Both the position numbers and the translations under genes were made by a program. A DNA stretch of 64,000 nt from Gemmiger sp. An194 (GTDB taxonomy: Bacteria > Bacillota > Clostridia > Oscillospirales > Ruminococcaceae), in NCBI RefSeq assembly GCF_002160145.1, contig NZ_NFKA01000002.1:179610-243609 (forward strand), read 5' to 3'. Under the pieces are notes generated by a model, which made no database searches, was not told the origin of the DNA, and saw only the letters and a program-made list of their open reading frames with translations. Every line of letters starts with the position of its first letter. Positions within the stretch are counted from its first letter, which is position 1. Positions 58,514 through 64,000 of this stretch are shown piece after piece.

Positions 58514-61165
58514 TCAGATCAGCTCACGGTATTTTTTCCGGTAAAGCCCCTTGGCCAGGCTCACCAGCAACAGGTACAGCGCCACCATGGCCGCCAAAAA
58601 GGCAAAGTACACCGGCGGCAGGGCGGTCAGGCCGATCAGCCGTCCCAGCGGCGTGAAGGTCAGGCCGGTGAACAGCACGATGCCCAGCCCGGTGACCAGC
58701 ATCACCGGCCGGGAGGGCCTGCTCTGTAAAAACGGCGCCTTCGCGGTGCGCAGCAGGTGCAGAATCAGCACCTGGGTCCACATGGATTCCAGGAACCAGC
58801 CGGTCTGGAACAGGGCGATGAACCGCAGCCGCTGGGCCTCCTCTGCCAGCTGGAAAAATCCGCCCCCGCACACCGCCGGGCAGAGCACAAAGAAGAGCCA
58901 GGCGAAGGTAAGCAGGTCGAAAATCGAGCTTAACGGCCCGAAGAACCGCATGAACCGGCCCAGCGTGCGGCCAGACCATTCCAGCGGCCGGGCGCAGGCC
59001 TCCGGGTCCACCTGGTCCCAGGGCAGCGCCAGACAGAGCAGGTCGTACAGCAGATTCAAAAGCAGCAGCTGCACCGCCGTCATGGGGAAGAAGGGCAGCA
59101 GCACGCTGGCGATCACGATGGAAACGATGTTGCCGAAGTTGGACGAGGCGGTGATGCGGATGTATTTGGACAGGTTGCAGAAGGCCCTGCGGCCCTCCAG
59201 AATGCCCTCGCCCAGCACGTTCAGGTCCTTTTTCAAAAGGATCACGTCCGCGCCCTCCTTCACCGCCTGGGCCGCCGTGTCCACCGAGATGCCCACATCG
59301 GATTCCAATATGGCGGGCAGGTCGTTCATGCCGTCGCCCAGAAAGCCCACCGTATGACCGTTGGCCCGCAGCACCGCCACCACCCGCGCCTTCTGCTTGG
59401 GCGAAAGCTCAGCGAACACCGACGTGCGCTCGATGCACATGGTGGCGTCGTTCTCGTTCAGGGCATCCAACTCGGGGCCGGTGAGCACCCGGTCCGCGTC
59501 GATGCCAAGCCGCTTGCAGATGGACACCGCCACGCTTTTCTGGTCACCGGTGAGCACCCGCACCCCCACATGCAGCTCCCGCAGACGGGCCACCGCAGCC
59601 GCAGCGGTCTTTTTGGGCGCGTCGAAAAAGGCAAGATAGCCCAGCAGGGTTAGCTCCTGTACATCCTCCGGGCGGGCGGTGTGGCCCTCCATCTGCCTGC
59701 AGGCCACCGCCAGCACCTTCATGCCGTCCTCCAGCATCTCGTCCGCCACTGCATGCACGCTGGCGGCGGCATCCGGCCCCATGGGCAGCCGCCGGCCCTT
59801 GTATTCCACATGGCTGCACCGGCGGCAGACCTCGTCCAGACTGCCCTTCACGATAAGCAGGTTTTCTTTTCCGCCCACCAGCACACCCGCCAGCCGCCGC
59901 TCGTAATCAAAGGGCAGCTCATCCAGCTTGGGGCAGCGACGGGCCAGGCTCTCGAACCGCTCCTGCTGGCCGGGCATTTCCCGGCAGCGAAGGACGGCGT
60001 CGTCCAGATGGTTCTGCACCCCGGTGTGGTACCGACTGTTCAGATAGGCCAGCTCCAGCACCCGGCCGCTCTCGTTGCCCAGCACATCCATGTAATATTC
60101 CAGCGCCACCGCATCGCCGGTGAGGGTGCCGGTCTTGTCCACACAAAGCAGGTCCATGCTGCCGAAGCCCTGCATGGCGTTGATGGTCTTGACCACCGTC
60201 TGCTTTTTGCCCATGGCCGCGCAGCCCTTGGCCAGGCAGGCGTTCACCACCATGGGCAGCAGCTCCGGGGTGAGCCCCACCGCCACCGACAAAGCGAACA
60301 GAAAGGCCGACAGCCAGTTGCCCTTGGTCAGCCCGCAGGCGGCAAACACCACCGGGATCAGCACCGCCATGAAGCGGATCAGCACCCAGGCGATGGAATT
60401 CGCGCCCCGGTCAAAGCCGTTTTTCCGCTCCGCGCCCGCGGCGGAAAAGCCGCCGTAGACCGTATCGGCCCCCACCGCCAGCACGATGCCCTCGCCAAAG
60501 CCGCCCATCACGGTGGAGCCCAGGAAGGCCACGTTCTCGTAATCGGCGGCGGTCTTTGCGGTGCCGGGGCGCAGGGTGACGGCCCGCTTTTCCAGTACGC
60601 CGCTCTCGCCGGTGATCACCGACTGGGAGACGAACAGGTCTTTCGCTTCGGTGAGGCGGATGTCCGCGGGCACCCGGTCCCCGGCCGCCAGCCGCACCCG
60701 GTCGCCCACCACCAGCTCGGTGGAGCAAAGCTCGGTCCACCGGCCCGCCCGCAGCACCCGCACCCGGGTGGCGATCATGCCGGTGAGGTGGTCCGCCACC
60801 CGCTTGGCCCGCAGCTCCTGCACAAAGCGCACCGCCCCGCTGATGAGCAGCATGCCCAGCACGATGAACACGGTGGTCAGGTTCCGGCTGAAGTTGGAGG
60901 CCAGCAGCACATCGGTGACAAAGGAGATGGCGGCCAGCACCAGCAATATCATGGAAAAGGGGGTCACAAAGGCCCGCCGCAGCCGGTAGAACACCGTGTC
61001 CGCCCGGCGGCCCGCCACCACGTTGGCGCCCCAGCGGCGGCGGCTGTCCTCCACCTGCCAGGGGTCGTAGCCCTCGCTTGTGATCTGAAAATCGCGCCGG
61101 AGCGCCTGCGGCTCGGCACAGGCATATTCCGAAATGCGCCGGTGGATGGCCCGGTCCTCTTTCAC
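58514..61165 (-). CDS. Second P-type ATPase of the magnesium (P3B-like) group
   Basis: 883 residues from GTG at 61165, preferred over an ATG 36 bases upstream because GGGAGGTGA is well placed. Motifs: DKTGTLTGDAVALEYYMDV near 342, VITGESGVLEK, LIVKGSLDEV and LGDGMNDLPAILESDVGISVD. It resembles mgtA next door along the whole length but is clearly divergent (for example NLLYDLLCLALPWDQVD). Mg2+ transport is likely; a different ion or a regulatory role cannot be excluded. Followed after 17 bases by the winged-helix gene. Confidence 0.85.
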   Translation of the reverse strand: MKEDRAIHRRISEYACAEPQALRRDFQITSEGYDPWQVEDSRRRWGANVVAGRRADTVFYRLRRAFVTPFSMILLVLAAISFVTDVLLASNFSRNLTTVFIVLGMLLISGAVRFVQELRAKRVADHLTGMIATRVRVLRAGRWTELCSTELVVGDRVRLAAGDRVPADIRLTEAKDLFVSQSVITGESGVLEKRAVTLRPGTAKTAADYENVAFLGSTVMGGFGEGIVLAVGADTVYGGFSAAGAERKNGFDRGANSIAWVLIRFMAVLIPVVFAACGLTKGNWLSAFLFALSVAVGLTPELLPMVVNACLAKGCAAMGKKQTVVKTINAMQGFGSMDLLCVDKTGTLTGDAVALEYYMDVLGNESGRVLELAYLNSRYHTGVQNHLDDAVLRCREMPGQQERFESLARRCPKLDELPFDYERRLAGVLVGGKENLLIVKGSLDEVCRRCSHVEYKGRRLPMGPDAAASVHAVADEMLEDGMKVLAVACRQMEGHTARPEDVQELTLLGYLAFFDAPKKTAAAAVARLRELHVGVRVLTGDQKSVAVSICKRLGIDADRVLTGPELDALNENDATMCIERTSVFAELSPKQKARVVAVLRANGHTVGFLGDGMNDLPAILESDVGISVDTAAQAVKEGADVILLKKDLNVLGEGILEGRRAFCNLSKYIRITASSNFGNIVSIVIASVLLPFFPMTAVQLLLLNLLYDLLCLALPWDQVDPEACARPLEWSGRTLGRFMRFFGPLSSIFDLLTFAWLFFVLCPAVCGGGFFQLAEEAQRLRFIALFQTGWFLESMWTQVLILHLLRTAKAPFLQSRPSRPVMLVTGLGIVLFTGLTFTPLGRLIGLTALPPVYFAFLAAMVALYLLLVSLAKGLYRKKYRELI

Positions 61166-61196
61166 GCGCGTCACCTCCCTCGTGGTTCTTTTATTT

Positions 61197-61202
61197 ATCA
61201 TA
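61197..61202 (-). promoter_or_regulatory. Extended -10 upstream of the second ATPase
   Basis: TGGTATGAT on the minus strand with a poor -35, about 30 bases before the GTG. Confidence 0.4.
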
Positions 61203-61263
61203 CCATAAAACTGGAATTTTCGCCCGCCGCCAAATCTTGCTTTTCCCTTGTTTCGCACCAGCA

Positions 61264-61303
61264 AAAAAGCAGCCCGGCCGCCGCCGAAGCGGTGCCGGGC
61301 TGC
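61264..61303 (-). terminator. Terminator of the patatin gene
   Basis: GCAGCCCGGC pairs with GCCGGGCTGC around a GC-rich loop, then TTTTTT on the minus strand. Confidence 0.8.
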
Positions 61304-61321
61304 CCCGATGCTTTTATTCCG

Positions 61322-62167
61322 TCATTCCAGACCCAGCCAGGTCTTAATGCGCTCGCCGTCCCGGTAGCCCTTGTGGTACAGCCGGTCCAGCGCCTCCCGT
61401 TCCTTGGACAGGGTGCTCACACCTTCGGTATCGTCCGGCGAGACGATCAGCACCTTGCCCTCCTTCTCCCATTCCTTTGCGGCGGCCACCTCCTGGTTGT
61501 AGCGGTTTGCCCGGTTGCGCAGGTTCTCTGCCGAGGCCGGATACCGGCGCTGGATCATCTTGGCCAGCATGGGGTCGCGGCCCGGCTCACGGGGCACAGC
61601 TGCCGGTTTTGTGAGCAGCAGCACCACCCGGTCGCAGCCCTCGTCGAAGGCCTTCTGCACCGGTACCGGATCGCCCAGAGCGCCGTCGTAATACAGCTGC
61701 CCGGCGATGGAGTAAGGCTTATTCACCCCGGGGATGGAGGAGGAGGCCATGAAAATCTGATAATGGTCCTGCGCCATATCCTCCTTGGTGAAGTACACCG
61801 CTCTGCCGCTGACCGTCTCCTGCGCCACCACAAACAGCTGGGCGGGGTTTTCCCGAATGGCCCGGTAATCCAGCGGATACTCGCCGCCGGCATTGCTCAA
61901 AGTCCCGTACACATAGTCCATGTCGATGTAGGAATGGTGCTTCAGATAATTGGAAAGACTCATGTATTCCTTGCGAAAGGCGTATTCGCAGTAGAACTTA
62001 TAGTTTCTGCCCCGCTGCCCCGCCAGATAGGAGGCCGTGTTGGCGCTTCCCGCCGAAACACCCACGCAGCAGTCAAAAACGATGTGCTCATCCATGCAGT
62101 AATCCAGCACACCGGCCGCATAAATTCTGCGCAGGCTGCCGCCCACATCAACCAGACCCAATTTCAT
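61322..62167 (-). CDS. Patatin-like phospholipase (RssA/YjjU-like)
   Basis: 281 residues. GGSLRRIYAAGVLDYC is the oxyanion region, GVSAGS contains the nucleophilic Ser (GxSxG), and YDGALGDPVPVQKA the DG dyad Asp. Serine hydrolase acting on lipids or acyl esters; no signal peptide. The ATG at 62167 has only a close GAAGG; a GTG two codons upstream is an alternative. Divergent from a TetR regulator, which may control it. Confidence 0.88.
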   Translation of the reverse strand: MKLGLVDVGGSLRRIYAAGVLDYCMDEHIVFDCCVGVSAGSANTASYLAGQRGRNYKFYCEYAFRKEYMSLSNYLKHHSYIDMDYVYGTLSNAGGEYPLDYRAIRENPAQLFVVAQETVSGRAVYFTKEDMAQDHYQIFMASSSIPGVNKPYSIAGQLYYDGALGDPVPVQKAFDEGCDRVVLLLTKPAAVPREPGRDPMLAKMIQRRYPASAENLRNRANRYNQEVAAAKEWEKEGKVLIVSPDDTEGVSTLSKEREALDRLYHKGYRDGERIKTWLGLE

Positions 62168-62225
62168 ATCCTTCACTCCGTTCCGTTTGATTCCGTTTGC
62201 CTGCCCCGCTTGCGGGGCGGCCGCA

Positions 62226-62254
62226 TTGAAAGCCCCTGCCGCCTTTGCTATAAT
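62226..62254 (+). promoter_or_regulatory. Promoter of the TetR-type gene
   Basis: TTGAAA, 17 bases, TATAAT, 35 bases before the ATG. Confidence 0.75.
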
Positions 62255-62288
62255 GATGCATAGCAAATATGCGTTGGAGGCGAGCATC

Positions 62289-62870
62289 ATGTCCACTGCC
62301 GGATTCGCCAAATACATGGTGGCAAAGGGGACCAAAGAGCTTTTGCAGACCAGGGATTTTGAGGAAATCTCTGTGGGCGAGATCGCCCGGCACTGCCACA
62401 TCAGCCGCAACACCTTTTACTACCACTTCAAGGACAAATACGACGTGATCAATTGGATTTTTTATTCCGAGATCACACCGATCATCGGGGAGTCCCAGTC
62501 CATGGACAGCTGGGCCGGTGACCTGCTGGCGCTGTGCCGCTATCTGCAGGACAACCGCACCCTTTACCGGAAGGTGCTTCACATCCAGGGGCAGAACAGC
62601 TTTTCCGAATGTCTGATGGATTTTTATGTGCAGCTGACCCAGAACCTTCTGCGAAACGCCGGGGGTGAGCAGTTTCTCACACCCGGGCAGATCCGCACCA
62701 TCTCCCGCTTTTATGCCTTCGGCCTCACCGGAGTGATCTCCAACTGGGCCAAAAACGGCATGGAAGGCGACCCGGAGCCGGTGGTTCACATGCTGAAGGA
62801 CCTGCTTTCCGGCGAAATTTTCGACAAGCTGATCGCTCTTCAGCAAGGCGGCAACGCCAAGCCTCAATAA
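62289..62870 (+). CDS. TetR/AcrR-family regulator (DhaS-like)
   Basis: 193 residues. HTH at about 10-55 with RDFEEISVGEIARHCHISRN and TFYYHFKDKYDVINWIF, the latter typical of the DhaS/TetR_C_7 group. GGAGG precedes the ATG. A signal-binding helical domain follows. It is divergent from the patatin gene with 121 bases between, so local control is likely. Confidence 0.88.
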   Translation: MSTAGFAKYMVAKGTKELLQTRDFEEISVGEIARHCHISRNTFYYHFKDKYDVINWIFYSEITPIIGESQSMDSWAGDLLALCRYLQDNRTLYRKVLHIQGQNSFSECLMDFYVQLTQNLLRNAGGEQFLTPGQIRTISRFYAFGLTGVISNWAKNGMEGDPEPVVHMLKDLLSGEIFDKLIALQQGGNAKPQ

Positions 62871-62900
62871 GTCCTGCCCGCCCTCCGGCTTTTCCGGCCC

Positions 62901-63611
62901 TTATTCCGGAAATTCCTGGGGGCGTTTTTCGGTTTGTCCGCCCTTCTGCTGCTCCATCCGGCGGCGCAGCTCCAGCATTTTCCGGTCCGTTTCGGCAATG
63001 GTATCCGCGCAGCTTTTCAGCTCCCGCACCAATTCCTCCGCATCGGGAATGTCCTTTTTGTATTTGATCTGATGCTCAAGGCTCGCCCAGAAATCCATGG
63101 CCACCGTGCGGAACTGCACCTCCACCTGCATCAGCTCCTTGTTGTCCATAAAAAAGACCGGGACCTCCAGGATCATGTGGTAGCTGCGGTACCCGTTGGG
63201 TTTGGGGTTCTGGATGTAATCCTTCACCCGCAAAACCCGGATATCGTCCTGGATGGCAAGCTGCTCCGCCACCTGATAGATATCATCGATAAAGGGGCAG
63301 ATCACGCGAATTCCAGCCACATCACTCAGCTGGGTGCGGATGGTTTCCAGATTGACCTCAATCCCCCGGCTGCTCAGCTTTTTCAGAATGCTGGCAGGCT
63401 TTTTGATCCGGGACTGGATGCTCTCGATGCTGCTGCGCTGGTTGCGCAGCTGAAAGTCGCTTTTCAGGATCTCCAGCTTGGTGCTCACTTCCTTGATGGC
63501 CGCCTGATAGCGCATCATCAATTCATTAAACTGGATGATGTGCGCCAGAAGATCATCGCCATGCCCCAGCAAATACGTTTGCAGCTCGTTTGAGTAATCC
63601 GATACGTCCAT
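62901..63611 (-). CDS. Small alarmone synthetase, RelA/SpoT domain only
   Basis: 236 residues. RelA_SpoT synthetase motifs: GIRVICPFIDDIYQVA, then PKPNGYRSYH and VEVQFRTVAMDFWASLEHQIKYK. It lacks the HD hydrolase, TGS and ACT domains, as in RelP/RelQ, and makes (p)ppGpp from ATP and GDP/GTP. An N-terminal helix precedes the domain and a Gln-rich tail follows. GGAAAGGA precedes ATG 63611. Confidence 0.9.
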   Translation of the reverse strand: MDVSDYSNELQTYLLGHGDDLLAHIIQFNELMMRYQAAIKEVSTKLEILKSDFQLRNQRSSIESIQSRIKKPASILKKLSSRGIEVNLETIRTQLSDVAGIRVICPFIDDIYQVAEQLAIQDDIRVLRVKDYIQNPKPNGYRSYHMILEVPVFFMDNKELMQVEVQFRTVAMDFWASLEHQIKYKKDIPDAEELVRELKSCADTIAETDRKMLELRRRMEQQKGGQTEKRPQEFPE

Positions 63612-63885
63612 AGCCGCCGTCCTTTCCAAAATAATCGACCATACCAACTTATAGCGTAACAAATAGCACCTCATTTTTCACGGTACAACCGGCCAAAACT
63701 GTCCTATTCCAGGACAAATTATATATTTTGTCCTAAAAATCTATATCGGTCAAACGGCAGAATATGGAGCAAATCAGAGGCACCGCTCGATCGGGGCTCA
63801 CTCTTTTTGCCGGAAATGCCCTGTGAGCTGAACCGGAGCGCCACAGCGCGAACGGTGAAGCCGCCCCCGAAGGGGGGAAGTGGAC
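63612..63885. promoter_or_regulatory. Upstream region of the alarmone synthetase with TGTCCT/AGGACA half-sites
   Basis: No gene supported in this gap. Three half-sites lie close together: TGTCCT 63700-63705, AGGACA 63711-63716 and TGTCCT 63729-63734; the last two bound a near-perfect 24-bp palindrome (63711-63734). A weak minus-strand promoter (TTGTAC, 17, TATTTG) lies nearer the gene, so the sites are about 35-70 bases upstream of it, a possible operator. Confidence 0.45.
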
Positions 63886-63923
63886 CAAAAGAAAAGCGAG
63901 CATCTTTCGATGCTCGCTTCTTT
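63886..63923 (-). terminator. Terminator of the second tRNA-Lys
   Basis: GCGAGCATC and GATGCTCGC pair around a four-base loop, then TTTTCTTTT on the minus strand, next to the CCA end. Confidence 0.85.
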
Positions 63924-63999
<76 letters not shown>

Positions 64000-64000
64000 A

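Overview
The window is a G+C-rich chromosomal segment of a Clostridia-type Firmicute, most likely an Oscillospiraceae/Ruminococcaceae gut bacterium (Faecalibacterium, Gemmiger or Subdoligranulum-like). The basis is the Firmicutes order rimP-nusA-ylxR-ylxQ-infB-rbfA-nrnA-truB-ribF, the dimeric GlyQS glycyl-tRNA synthetase, strong AGGAGG-type ribosome binding sites and YesM/YesN-type two-component regulation. The genus is inference. Almost all of the DNA is ordinary coding sequence; many long open frames antisense to real genes are shadows caused by high G+C.

Layout. 1-5 kb: GDSL/SGNH hydrolase (cut by the window edge), AraC regulator, galE with a sugar-phosphate nucleotidyltransferase, YczE-like membrane protein. 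5-17.4 kb (minus strand): pnp, rpsO, a GT-C membrane protein, and the ribosome-biogenesis operon rimP to ribF read from one consensus promoter. 17.4-23.8 kb (minus): acyltransferase-3, a DUF6020-like membrane protein, M29 aminopeptidase, glyQS, XRE regulator. 23.9-27.0 kb: a GGDEF protein, a partly duplicated tRNA Glu-Lys-Asn cluster, then about 1.06 kb of non-coding, A+T-richer DNA with its own promoter-like start, many nested hairpins and a strong terminator. This last stretch is the most unusual part and looks like a large structured RNA gene. 27-36.8 kb: Asp/Glu racemase, metG-tatD, small ORF, NagD-like phosphatase, a membrane-anchored unknown, proBA, threonine aldolase, chorismate mutase.

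36.9-50.6 kb (minus) is a galactose/sugar-use region: galM-galK-galT; a YesN/YesM-type response regulator and kinase followed by two sugar-binding proteins; and an Mgl-type ABC importer (mglB-mglA-mglC). With galE and the nucleotidyltransferase at 2-4 kb the window holds a complete Leloir route. 50.9-54.6 kb holds a YhgE/Pip-type membrane protein with a divergent TetR regulator. 54.7-61.2 kb is a magnesium-type module: two P3B-like P-type ATPases, a winged-helix regulator without a receiver domain, direct repeats upstream of a promoter, a 25-codon leader peptide resembling MgtL in composition, and a 61-residue membrane protein. The window ends with a patatin-like lipase and divergent TetR regulator, a small RelA/SpoT-type (p)ppGpp synthetase and a second tRNA-Lys.

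A non-autonomous element of about 177 bp with terminal inverted repeats (MITE-like) occurs three times (27.85, 36.79 and 41.99 kb), plus a partial end at 46.57 kb. One copy lies between the two sugar-binding-protein genes and supplies the stop codon of one and the apparent start codon of the next.
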